Part shown: in pieces, positions 7,425 to 16,800 of the stretch
How positions within the stretch are numbered: position 1 is the stretch's first letter
Layout: the number at the start of each line of letters is the position of its first letter
DNA from: Dysgonamonadaceae bacterium
Lineage (GTDB): Bacteria; Bacteroidota; Bacteroidia; Bacteroidales; Azobacteroidaceae
Reading direction: 5' to 3'
DNA: 21,548 nucleotides
Assembly: GCA_031276105.1 (NCBI GenBank)
Contig: JAISNS010000227.1
Location: 1 to 21,548 of the forward strand
The notes under the pieces: model-generated
The model's input: only the letters and a program-made list of their open reading frames with translations
Database searches by the model: none
What the model was told of the DNA's origin: nothing
Translations under genes and position numbers: made by a program

Positions 7425-9749
7425 TCATATTCCCCATTGGAGATTGGGTTGCGGCCCCATTTCCATTTCCAGTGTGCCGCCCTTGAGCAGGGTTGCATGG
7501 TCGATATAGCAACGCCCGTAGGTTTCTCCGTTCAATTTGGCCGATTGGATATAAATATTTTCCGGAGAATTGTTGTGAGCAATGATGGTAAATTTTTTAC
7601 CTGTTGCAGGGAGCGTATAAGTGATTTTATCATACACCGGCGCCGTAATTTCATAGTTTGTTTCTCCGGGGCAAACCGGATAAATGCCGGTGGACGACAA
7701 CACATACCAGGCCGACATCTGCCCGGCGTCTTCATTGCCGACCAATCCTTCTACGGAGTTGAAATACGCTTTTTTACAAGTGAATCGCGTCCATTTTTGG
7801 GTTTGCCAGGGGTTTTGCAAACGGTTGTATAAATAAGCGACATGATGCACCGGCTCATTGGCATGGTTGTAATAACTGTTCCACAACATATTTTCCGGCG
7901 TATTTTCAAAGAAAGTATCCAAGCGTTTCAACACCGAATCGCGACCGCCCATCAATTCAACCATCCCCTGTATGTCGTGCGGAACAAACCAGCCCTGTTG
8001 GTAGGGATTGGCCTCAATACAGCCGTAGCCTTCGGTAATCAAGGCATTTTCCGGCCAAGCTTCCCATCTGCCATCCTCCAGACGCGGACGAAACCAGCCT
8101 TTGGAAGAGTCAAACACATTGCGATAGTAAAGTCCTTTATTCGTGAACCGTTCGGCGTCGCTTTCCTTACCCAATGCTTTCGCCAGTTGAGCCAGACACC
8201 AATCCGCATAAGCAAATTCGAGCGTATTGGAAATACTCAACGGGGGGCCGTAAAAACCTTGATTGTCTTTGTTGCTGAACTTATCGGAAGAATTGACGGC
8301 ATATTGATAGGCTTTTTCAATATCATAATCGCGAATGCCTTTCATATAAGCATCGGTTAAAACCGGCAGGGCCGGATTTCCAATCATGCAACCGCTGTAA
8401 GCATTGAGAAACTCCCAACGTTCGAAATATTCCTTGCCGCTTTGTTCGGCCAAGGTAATCAACGAATTGATTTCATCGTTGACCAATTGCGGATCAATCA
8501 GTGTTTGCAGCGGAAATTGAGCGCGAAATACATCCCACCCGCTGAATATTGTCCGTTTGGTAAAACCGTTGGCCGTATAAATGTTTCCATCGCCGCCGAG
8601 GTATCGTCCGTCCGCATCCGTATAGATACGGGGGTCGATCATCGTATGGTAAAGCGCGGTGTAAAAAATAATTTTATCTTCCTCGTTAGTTGTTTCTATG
8701 GTGATTTTCGACAACGCTTCATTCCACAATTCAATTGCTTCCCGATGGATGGTTTCAAACGATTTACCGGTCGTTTCCTGCTCCAGATTGTTGCGGGCGC
8801 CGGCCATATCAACGAAAGAGACGCCGGTTTTTAACGTGATAACTTCCTCTTTTTTGGTTTCAAATTCGGAGAAAAACCCGATGTGTTTGCCTTCGCACTT
8901 CTTCTCGCCGGATATGATTTTTGCATTGGCTACTCGCTTCAGGTATTCATCGCTTTGGCTTTCGTCGCGCAAGCGCACCCAGTCGTCGGGGATATTCGCG
9001 CTCCAAAAGCCGGTTTTTGTCATCGGCTTGCTCAATTCGGCATAAAAATAGACCGTATAATCGGCATGACCTTCGCTGTTGCCCCAACCTCCTCCTTCGG
9101 GCGTACATTTCATCCAGCCTTGAATGTGGTGAGCATCCACGATTTCAACATATTGATAAGTGGAAGTTCCTCCGACTCTTCTCGCCAAATCAATCTGAAT
9201 ACGCGATTGTTCGTTTTTCGGGAACGTAAATTTCAACACTCCGCTGTGAGGAGCCGCCGTCGCTTCTACTTGAATATTACTCGGTATCAGTTCTACGGAA
9301 TAATAACCGGCGGAAGCTTTTTCACTCTCTTTGGAATACAAAGAACGATACCCTTTTAACGAATGATTTCCCTCTTTTCCGGCAACGGTTTTCAGTTTTC
9401 CGGTCGCAGGCATAACCAGGAAATTCCCCAAATCGCCGTACCATCCCACGCCACTCATCTGAGTAAAAGCAAAACCTTCAATGGTTTTGTGTTCGTAACT
9501 GTAGCCCGACCCGTTGTCGCCGCCGGTGATGGTATTCGGGCTTACCTGAACCATTCCGTAAGGAGTGGTTGCGCCCGGAAACGTTTTCCCCAAGCCGTGA
9601 TAAACGCCCGCCGCGCCTACATTGGTGCTGGCGCCGATAAACGGATTGACATACGCCGCCGGAGAAGTGTCGGCCGTCCTTTGCGTATTGCAACTGCAAG
9701 CAGACAAAAAAAGAATTGAAACCGATGTGATTAAATTAAATTTTTTCAT
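7425..9749 (-). CDS. GH92 alpha-mannosidase, lipoprotein
   Basis: A 774-residue family GH92 exo-alpha-mannosidase; the family is calcium dependent, inverting and abundant in Bacteroidota. I chose the ATG at 9747-9749 because the longer frame begins with TTG at 9773, while MKKFNL directly starts a good lipoprotein signal peptide with lipobox L15-S-A-C18. The N-terminal beta-sandwich starts with YVNPFIG and includes the conserved GATTPYGMVQVSP segment. The helical barrel carries SGWDVFR, an EANPYQQGWFVPHD segment with the likely general acid Glu (about E579), HANEPVHH, and GNEDAGQMSAWY (about 671-683), which holds the likely base Asp. Length is normal for the family. Linkage preference (alpha-1,2, -1,3, -1,4 or -1,6) cannot be fixed here. 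Its start overlaps the GH130-like gene by 14 bp, which suggests coupled translation. Confidence 0.93.
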   Translation of the reverse strand: MKKFNLITSVSILFLSACSCNTQRTADTSPAAYVNPFIGASTNVGAAGVYHGLGKTFPGATTPYGMVQVSPNTITGGDNGSGYSYEHKTIEGFAFTQMSGVGWYGDLGNFLVMPATGKLKTVAGKEGNHSLKGYRSLYSKESEKASAGYYSVELIPSNIQVEATAAPHSGVLKFTFPKNEQSRIQIDLARRVGGTSTYQYVEIVDAHHIQGWMKCTPEGGGWGNSEGHADYTVYFYAELSKPMTKTGFWSANIPDDWVRLRDESQSDEYLKRVANAKIISGEKKCEGKHIGFFSEFETKKEEVITLKTGVSFVDMAGARNNLEQETTGKSFETIHREAIELWNEALSKITIETTNEEDKIIFYTALYHTMIDPRIYTDADGRYLGGDGNIYTANGFTKRTIFSGWDVFRAQFPLQTLIDPQLVNDEINSLITLAEQSGKEYFERWEFLNAYSGCMIGNPALPVLTDAYMKGIRDYDIEKAYQYAVNSSDKFSNKDNQGFYGPPLSISNTLEFAYADWCLAQLAKALGKESDAERFTNKGLYYRNVFDSSKGWFRPRLEDGRWEAWPENALITEGYGCIEANPYQQGWFVPHDIQGMVELMGGRDSVLKRLDTFFENTPENMLWNSYYNHANEPVHHVAYLYNRLQNPWQTQKWTRFTCKKAYFNSVEGLVGNEDAGQMSAWYVLSSTGIYPVCPGETNYEITAPVYDKITYTLPATGKKFTIIAHNNSPENIYIQSAKLNGETYGRCYIDHATLLKGGTLEMEMGPQPNLQWGI

Positions 9750-10896
9750 TGTATTTCGGGTTATAGATCGCAACCGCTACGCGCGAATCGGCGCAGCCAT
9801 AATACAAAAACCATTTATTTTGAAAATAAACCAACCCTTCGATAAAGACTGTGCCGGCCGGATATTGTCCGCTTTTCTCAAATGATTCCTGAGGAACTAA
9901 AAACGGTTTGTCCGAAACTTGCAATAATTGGGTCGGCTCTTCAGCATCAAACAAGGCTTGACCGGCGCAATAGGCATTGGCCGTATAATCCGTATCGCCG
10001 CCGGTTCCGGCTTTGTTTTTGCCGTTGTAGAGCAAAACAATCCCTTGTTCCGTTAAAACGGCTGGGGGGCCACATTCGGTTAATTCACTATCGAAATAGC
10101 CTTCACGCGGGGCATATAACACTTTTAAGCGGTTGTTTTCGTCCAAAACCGGATACCAATCCGTCAGATTGTCGGAAGTGGCGGCATACACCGCTTTTTC
10201 GCCCCAGTACATCCAGTATCGACCCTTGATTTCGGCAATCACTTGTTTGCCGTTTTTCAAGCGGGTGATGACAGAGGCCGACTTGGAAAATTCATTGTAA
10301 AACCGTCCGTCATAAGCTTTTGCAAACGCAGGGCCGTGTTTTGTCCAATGCACCAAATCCGGAGATGTAGCAACTGCCAGGCGGGGTAATTGCCGGTTCC
10401 ATTGCGTGTATAACATCACGTATAATCCGTTTTCAGACAAGGCAATGCGCGGGTCTTCGCAACCGCCCGGCCATTCCAGTTCTTTTTGCGAATCGTTATC
10501 CGGATAAAAGACAGGCGTTGAACGGCGGGTAAAATGCAAACCGTCGCCGGATGAGGCATAACCCAAACGGGAAGTTCGCTGCCCGATGCCTTTGCCCGAT
10601 TGATCTTCCGCCCGATAGAGGACAACGATTTCATCATTCAGCACGGCCGCCGCCGGATTGAAGGTATCGTTCGATTCCCATGCAATTGAATCTTGCAAGA
10701 GAGGATCAAAAAAACGGGTAGCGTCGTTGGGTGAAATAACCGGATTTACTGCTTCCGGACGAATAAAAGGTTCCATCGGAAAAACAGGAACGTAATGACC
10801 GGCATCTGCACTGACGTCCCGCGTTGTTTTCTTCTCTCCGCAAGCGGAACATGCAACCGCACCGGATAAAAGAAGTAACAGGCAATTTGTTTTCAT
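9736..10896 (-). CDS. GH130-like glycosidase or phosphorylase, probable beta-mannoside-active lipoprotein
   Basis: A 386-residue protein with a lipoprotein signal peptide (Cys16 in AVAC, or Cys19 in CSAC) followed by what reads as a five-bladed beta-propeller. Segments typical of family GH130 are FNPAAAV (79-85), LYRAED (93-98), a GCEDPRI motif (145-151), ATSPDLVHW (176-184), ECGPPAV (274-280) and a closing blade EGLVYFQNKWFLYYG followed by ADSRVAVA (to 376). GH130 enzymes act on beta-mannosides, either as phosphorylases or, in some secreted Bacteroides members, as hydrolases. Because this one is exported and lipid-anchored, where phosphate-driven recovery of sugar phosphate would be wasteful, a hydrolase is more likely; this is inference. 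The related GH43/GH117 propeller families are alternatives. It begins after the 310-bp repeat region and overlaps GH92. Confidence 0.75.
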   Translation of the reverse strand: MKTNCLLLLLSGAVACSACGEKKTTRDVSADAGHYVPVFPMEPFIRPEAVNPVISPNDATRFFDPLLQDSIAWESNDTFNPAAAVLNDEIVVLYRAEDQSGKGIGQRTSRLGYASSGDGLHFTRRSTPVFYPDNDSQKELEWPGGCEDPRIALSENGLYVMLYTQWNRQLPRLAVATSPDLVHWTKHGPAFAKAYDGRFYNEFSKSASVITRLKNGKQVIAEIKGRYWMYWGEKAVYAATSDNLTDWYPVLDENNRLKVLYAPREGYFDSELTECGPPAVLTEQGIVLLYNGKNKAGTGGDTDYTANAYCAGQALFDAEEPTQLLQVSDKPFLVPQESFEKSGQYPAGTVFIEGLVYFQNKWFLYYGCADSRVAVAIYNPKYNEKI

Positions 10897-10910
10897 ATTT
10901 ATTTAATTTA

Positions 10911-11209
10911 TCGTTTGTTTAGTAAACAAGTTAACGAGTTAACGAGTAAACGAGGGCGCGAAGCGTGATAATCCCCAAACTCGTTTACTTGTTTAGTCGT
11001 TTGTTTAGTAAACGAGTAAACAAGTTAACGAGTAAACGAGGGCGCGAAGCGTGATAATCCCCAAACTCGTTTACTTGTTTAGTCGTTTACTCATTTAGTC
11101 GTTTACTCATTTACTTGTTTATTCATTTACTTGTTTATTCATTTACTTGTTTACTTGTTTACTCGTTTACTCGTTTACTCGTTAACTTGTTTACTCGTTA
11201 ACTTGTTTA
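10911..11209. repeat. 8-bp tandem repeat in both orientations with a duplicated 65-bp element
   Basis: The whole gap between the DUF3823 gene and the GH130-like gene is repeat. From 11084 to 11203 there are 15 consecutive 8-bp units of the form YRTTTACT (CGTTTACT, TGTTTACT, CATTTACT and close variants), and a 16th partial unit contains the DUF3823 stop codon. Further left the units also appear as their reverse complement (AGTAAACG type). A 65-bp element occurs twice without a mismatch, at 10938-11002 and 11024-11088 (86-bp period). In each copy AGTAAACGAG and CTCGTTTACT flank a G/C-richer 25-bp centre, forming a stem-loop. The duplication plus flanking units can fold into very long hairpins. 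This is the only content of the gap; no gene is visible in it. Confidence 0.9.
10945..10989 (-). repeat. Stem-loop inside the first 65-bp repeat copy
   Basis: A perfect 10-bp stem (AGTAAACGAG with CTCGTTTACT) encloses a 25-base loop that carries GGCGCGAAGCG and ATAATCCCC. An identical structure occurs at 11031-11075 in the second copy. They lie between the SusC/D block and the enzyme genes, where a hairpin could reduce read-through or end the upstream message. There is no following T-run that would make either a clean intrinsic terminator. Confidence 0.6.
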
Positions 11210-11989
11210 TGGTAATAAATTGGGTGATATTTGCACCGGAAACACTTCGCTGTAATTGATATAATTTCCATTGTCAGTTTCTTCGCTTGTTGTGCTCACG
11301 CAAAGGCGCAAATAAATTAAATGACCGTTCCCTTTGATGAGGTGCGCCCGACTCTTCAACAGTTCCCGATTGGCAGCCGTTGACAAATCCAATTCGACGG
11401 AATAATGCGTATCCAACACTTGCTCGTCGGAGACGCCGGTCAAACTGTACTCAATTCGCCCGCAGTAATTTTCCTTTTGAGAATCAAGATAAGGCGAAAC
11501 ATTCCAAAGCAGCCTGTATTGCGTGATTTTATGTTTTTCATACGTCTGCCTTTCACTGCGAGAGATAGAAAAATGAATTTTTATTTTCTCTTCCCCTTCC
11601 AAACGTTCCAAATGAATACGAGTGTATGGAATCACCGGTATATCCTGCCGGGTTTGTCCTTGAATAAGTACATCGAGGGTATCGATGGGGAAAAAATTTC
11701 GTTGTTCCAATACTATGCGGATGGGGCCGTTAAAGATGCGGGAATTTTCAAATGAGCCATCCTGACGGACATAGAAGTGTTGTTCCATAGAATTTTCTTT
11801 TCCTGTTTCATAAAACCGCAACCGCAAACCCAAGTCCGAAGGAACGGCTTGTTGCACGGTTTCTCCGGTTTCTTCATCCAAAATCCGTCCGAACAATCCT
11901 CCGTTTGGAGCATCGTAATTGTCTATTTCGCAGCTTACCAAAAAGGCAACGCTCCATAAAACTCCCAACTTATATTTAACTCCCTTCAT
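11207..11989 (-). CDS. DUF3823-type lipoprotein of the SusC/SusD locus
   Basis: A 260-residue lipoprotein with lipobox L17-V-S-C20. Directly after it the sequence DAPNGGLFGRILDEETGE and a later DGSFENSRIFNGPI match the DUF3823 pattern: a beta-sandwich of the carboxypeptidase-regulatory type followed by a second beta domain. Proteins of this family are usually encoded right behind susD in Bacteroidota PULs and are thought to be surface glycan-binding or accessory proteins; no catalytic residues are expected. It starts 7 bp after the SusD stop, so it belongs to that transcript. Its stop codon lies inside the last unit of the 8-bp tandem repeat, so the repeat abuts the reading frame directly. 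Confidence 0.85.
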   Translation of the reverse strand: MKGVKYKLGVLWSVAFLVSCEIDNYDAPNGGLFGRILDEETGETVQQAVPSDLGLRLRFYETGKENSMEQHFYVRQDGSFENSRIFNGPIRIVLEQRNFFPIDTLDVLIQGQTRQDIPVIPYTRIHLERLEGEEKIKIHFSISRSERQTYEKHKITQYRLLWNVSPYLDSQKENYCGRIEYSLTGVSDEQVLDTHYSVELDLSTAANRELLKSRAHLIKGNGHLIYLRLCVSTTSEETDNGNYINYSEVFPVQISPNLLP

Positions 11990-11996
11990 AACTTTT

Positions 11997-13826
11997 TCAG
12001 TATCCCGGATTTTGTATTAACTTGCGATTGGCATTGATTTCTTCCGGGCGAAATTTTAAGTAATAATGCCTGGGAAGAAACATTTTATCCGGCTTCTGAA
12101 TATTCGCCGAGCCGGATACTTTGGTGAAAATGTAACTGCCGTCTTCCTGCACAATCCAAGGCCAAAGCGCGGTCGGTACCAACGGAGCCAATACTCCCGC
12201 ACTTGCGGCCTCGCCTTGAGCAGCTATTCGCCAGCGACGCAAATCCCAAAACCGGTGGTTTTCAAAAGCCAACTCTATACGCCGTTCCTGTCGTATGCGC
12301 GCCAATGTAGCTTCAGTTTCCGTCAGCAATTTTATTCCGGCGCGTTCTCTGACTTTATTTAATGTCTCTGCGGCTTTGTTCCGGTTTCCCAGTTCCATTT
12401 CGGCTTCGGCTTGATTCAGATACATTTCCGCCAAACGAAATACCGGCCAGCTTTGGTCGGATTTGTTTTCGGAAAAATCCGTTCGTTTTTCATCATAAAA
12501 CTTCTTTTGATAAAAGCCTGTTTTCGTTGGATCGGTAGAAAGCATAATCCCGTCTTTTCCTCCGATGCTTATTTGAACGCCGTTGTCTAAGGTCGTTTTC
12601 TGCTCCAGGTTATTTGCGGCCAGAAAAGAGCGGTCGGTTTCCCGGTAAACACCCCGGCGGATTTCTACCACGCCGTTTTTGAAAGACGACATCGGAAGAT
12701 AAACCGAGGCGAACAGACGCGGGTCTTTTCCGGCAAACAAATCCAATGGATGATTGTATTTGATTGGCCTATTATTCTCCGCTACAGGAAGTTCTTTTAT
12801 TTCTCCGTTGATATATTCATAACTTTCCACCAAGTCGAGAGTAGGAGTCATGCCGCAACCATATCCGCTTGTAAAACTGTAAGGAGTGGTCATAAAATCG
12901 AAACTGTGACTCACTTCGGGCAAATGATAGGCTTTCGTCCAGATATATTCTCCGTTCTCTTTGTCCAAAAACAAGCGATTATAATTTTCCGATTTATCTG
13001 CATATTGATTGTACAAGACATAATTACCCGAACGAATTACCGAATCGGCAGCAGCAGCGGCGGCTTCCCAATAGGGAGCCGGATGGGCGGCGATACCGGT
13101 TAACCCGTTTAATTCCACTTTGCCGTATTGGGCAATTGAGGCGGCATACAACATCGCGCGTGATTTCAAGGCGTAAGCCACATAGCGCGAGGCGCGATTC
13201 CGGTCGCAGGCCTGACGTTTTACCGGCAGCAAAGGCGCAATAGCATCCATTTCGTCTGCAATAAAATCCCATATTTCCTGCTCTTTGTTGCGGGGAACTT
13301 CCAGGTCTTCCCAATGAGCGGGGTTGTATTCCTGCACTTTCGTGATGAGCGGAACGCCGCCAAAACGTTTCACTAACAGAAAATAATGATAGGCGCGAAT
13401 GAAACGGACTTCCGCTCCGATGATTTCTTTTTGTTGCGAAGCAAGCCCCGAAGCATTGAGTTTTTGCAAAATATCGTTGCAGTTCCGGATTTGGTCGTAG
13501 GGCCATAGATAAAACCATTCATCTCCAAAAACGACTTGCGTTTTTCCGCCTTGTCCAAAATCGCCCTGTTGCCATGACGGATAGGTTTCATCGGATGCGG
13601 AACTTAAATTCAGTTGCGAGAATACCCAGAAACCTTCGAAGTAATCGAAATCTTCATGATTGATTCGCGCGTAAGCATCCGCCAAAATTGCGTTGACCGT
13701 ATTCTCGTCCGTCCAAGCTTCCTCGCCACTGATATAGGTAGTCGGTTGCCGGTCGAAAAAGGCGTCGCAAGCGGAAAGCAAACTCATCAACGGCAAGAAG
13801 TATGCGATAGGCCGGAACTGTTTCAT
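11997..13826 (-). CDS. SusD/RagB-family outer-membrane glycan-binding lipoprotein
   Basis: A 609-residue SusD-like lipoprotein that forms the lid of the SusC transporter and captures the oligosaccharide at the cell surface. I chose the ATG at 13824-13826: it lies 7 bp past the SusC stop and gives MKQFRPIAYF, a compact lipoprotein signal with lipobox L-S-A-C20. A longer frame from 13847 would add seven residues inside the SusC gene. Family signs are AWTDENTVNAILADAYARI near the N-terminus, ERIRFIRAY-like helix EVRFIRAYHYFLLVKRFGGVPLI (central TPR-like region), and a C-terminal region with PVFRLAEMYLNQAEAE and WDLRRWRIA. The length is slightly above the usual 500-600. It pairs with the upstream SusC gene and precedes the DUF3823 gene by 7 bp. 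Confidence 0.94.
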   Translation of the reverse strand: MKQFRPIAYFLPLMSLLSACDAFFDRQPTTYISGEEAWTDENTVNAILADAYARINHEDFDYFEGFWVFSQLNLSSASDETYPSWQQGDFGQGGKTQVVFGDEWFYLWPYDQIRNCNDILQKLNASGLASQQKEIIGAEVRFIRAYHYFLLVKRFGGVPLITKVQEYNPAHWEDLEVPRNKEQEIWDFIADEMDAIAPLLPVKRQACDRNRASRYVAYALKSRAMLYAASIAQYGKVELNGLTGIAAHPAPYWEAAAAAADSVIRSGNYVLYNQYADKSENYNRLFLDKENGEYIWTKAYHLPEVSHSFDFMTTPYSFTSGYGCGMTPTLDLVESYEYINGEIKELPVAENNRPIKYNHPLDLFAGKDPRLFASVYLPMSSFKNGVVEIRRGVYRETDRSFLAANNLEQKTTLDNGVQISIGGKDGIMLSTDPTKTGFYQKKFYDEKRTDFSENKSDQSWPVFRLAEMYLNQAEAEMELGNRNKAAETLNKVRERAGIKLLTETEATLARIRQERRIELAFENHRFWDLRRWRIAAQGEAASAGVLAPLVPTALWPWIVQEDGSYIFTKVSGSANIQKPDKMFLPRHYYLKFRPEEINANRKLIQNPGY

Positions 13827-13833
13827 GGCTGTA

Positions 13834-16800
13834 TTAAAATTCAACATTTACTCCAAAATTAACGGTTTTCATTTGCGGATAATACATTCCATAGCCCGAT
13901 TCTCCTTCCGGGTCCACATATTTCAACTCTTTGGAGGTGAAAGTCAGCAGATTATAAGCATTCAGATAAATGCGCAATTTCCGTATGCCCGCTTTTCCCA
14001 TCCATTCCGACGGCAAAGTATAGCCCAAATCAATGGTTTTCAATCGCACATAGGTGGCGTTTTTACTCCAGAAAGTAGAAGCTGCCTGATTGCCCGCATA
14101 ACTTTCTACCCGCAACGGCGGAAACCGTCCGGGTATCCATTTGCTGTACGGGTCGTTCACATCGGCGCGATGCCAGCGGTCTTTATACATTTCGTAGGCA
14201 TTGCCGATTCCTCCCTGAACAAAAGCATCTTTGTAATTAAACGTGTAGGTATGATGCGAAGCGCCTTGAAAAAACAGCGTAAAATCAATGTTTTTCCACG
14301 AAGCCGAGAGATTGAAACCGAAAAAGATTTCCGGGCGGTCGCTTCGTCCGATAGGCAGTAAGTCCAATGAACTAATCACTCCATCGCGGTTGACGTCTTT
14401 GTATTTGATGTCGCCGGGCAAAAGCGTGGAATTGCCTTCCCCGTCCTGTATCGGCGATTGTAAGATTTCTTCAAAACTTTGAAACTGTCCCAGCGCTTCA
14501 TAGCCCCAGGTAATGTTGTCCCAGCGATAAGGATTTTTGGATACATGACCGTTGTTTTCCCGATAGCGATTTTCCCAATAGGCATATTGATTCCCTGCTT
14601 CCGGCAATTCCTGATATTCTCTTTTTTTGCGGGTATAAGAGAAAGACGCTTTGAGATTGATCAGCAGTTCGTTTAATTGCTGTTTGCTTCCAATTGCCCA
14701 TTCGGCGCCCCGGTCGGTTTCGCCATTGAGATTTTCATCCGGCAGGAGGGCGCCGAAAGTAGTAGGCACGGTTTGACTTCGGGTGGCGTACATGCCGGTA
14801 TGTGTGCGGTAAAAAACATCCATTTCTCCGTAGAGTTTCTCGTTCCATAAAATAACCTCCCCGCCGATATTGGTTATCGACGCTTTTTCCCACGTGAGAT
14901 TGGGATTGATGACGCCTCTGTCGGTTGCCACCACCACCGGATTGTTTTCGCCCTGCATAAAATAAACCGGCTCGCCGAAAACATCTTTTCCGGTATAATT
15001 GTATCCTGATAAAAAATAATATTCCTGTAAATCGGGCGCTAACGAAAAAATACCGAATGAAGCCCGTAATTTCAGATTATCGAAAATTGAGGTGCGGTCT
15101 TTGATAAAATTTTCTTCGGAAAGCCGCCAGCCGGCTGAAATGCCCGGTGCGAACACCCAACGGTCGTTGTTAATGAACTTGCTTACGCCGTCTTCCCTGA
15201 AATTCAGTTCCAACAAATATTTGTTGTCGAAAGCATAATTGATGCGTCCGACAATTCCCATGCTCGCTGTTTGATAAGAATTGCCGGCAACGTTTTTGTT
15301 GCTTGCTCCGGCAGCGTCTAATTCCGGCGCCGTTGAAATGCCGAATTCGCCGGAGGCGAGATTCCGGCTGTGTTTAAATTCACGGATTTCCCACAGCAAT
15401 AAAGCCGAAAAGTCGTGTTTATTCAACCGGTTGTTATGATACTGAATGGAATATTGTTGCGTAATAATATCGTTTTGACTCAGGGTTTCCGATTTGCCGG
15501 CGGTTTGTGTCGGCTGGGCAGAAACATATTGGTTTTCAATCGGGTAATAAGTGTATTCCGAAAAGGCTTTTTTGAAAATTTTTTGAGTTTCAATTTGCCG
15601 GTCGCAGGCCACGGAAGCTTTGAGTGAAAGCCCTTTGACAATGGGGACAGTATATATCAAGGAAAAATTGCTGTTCAATTCTTCGTTTGCTTTCCAATCG
15701 GTACCGACCAAATCGCGGTCGAGCAAAACCACCGGATTCGGCTCGCTTCCCAAATCGTTGTAATACGCCGGATTGTTGTTGGCATACACCGGTTTGTAGG
15801 GTAGCGCTGTTGCAATGCTTTTAAAAATGCCTTGTGAAAAATTATCCGGGCTGCCTCCTCCGGAAACCGTGGCGGGGGCGTCGCGAACTTCTCTTCTGCC
15901 GCCCAATAACATTTCTGCCGTCAGATTATTGGCAATTGCGGCGCGGATGTTCGATCGAAAATTGAAACGCTGAAAATTGTCCTGCGTTTTTAGAATACCG
16001 TCTTGATCGAGATAGCCTAAGGAGAAAAAATAGTGGGTATCTTTATTTCCACCGCTCACATTCACGTTGTGATGCTGCATGGGTGCAACACTTTTCAATA
16101 CGGCGCTTTGCCAGTCGGTATTTTCGGCCTGAGCAATGTTTTCGGACGAGAAGATCGGTTTTTGTCCCAAGTGAGACAGATTCAGCGCAGCCTCGTTGTA
16201 ATAATTCATGTAATCCCAAACATTCATAAATTCCGGATAGCGGGTAATGCTCTGCAGGGCATAATTGAAATTGTAGGAGATTTTAGTTTTGGTTTCCGAT
16301 CCTTTTTTCGTGCTAATCAGCAAGACGCCGTTGGCGCCTTTGGCACCATAAACGACGGCGGATACGTCTTTCAAAACAGAAACGGATTCAATTTCATTGG
16401 GGTCTATCTGAGAAAAACTTCGTTCTACGCCATCAACGATGACTAATATTTCGTCGCCATAACCGCGGATGTCGATTTGACTTGCGTCATATCCCGGTCG
16501 TCCGCTCCGTTGAATGGTGCGCACGCCCAACAGATTGCCTGCCAGAGCGTTCGTTAAATCGGGACGTTGCGATAAAGCCAATCTTGTTCCGGAAACGGAA
16601 GCAACCGCGCCGCTCACGTTTTGGCGTTTTTGGCAGCTGTATCCGATAACAACCACTTCGTCAATTATTTTGTCGACGATTTCACTGTCCGCTTTGTTTG
16701 TTATGCTGTCTGTTTCCGGGATACGTTCCGGCTGTTTCAGGTCTTTCGGCTTGCTTTCGGGAATTGCCGTTTGTCGTTTCAGAATAATGTGATTGTCCAA

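Noticed and set aside
10911..11209. Insertion sequence or mobile-element remnant
   Set aside because: There is no transposase fragment and no target-site duplication; the tract is explained by an 8-bp unit in both orientations and a local 65-bp duplication.
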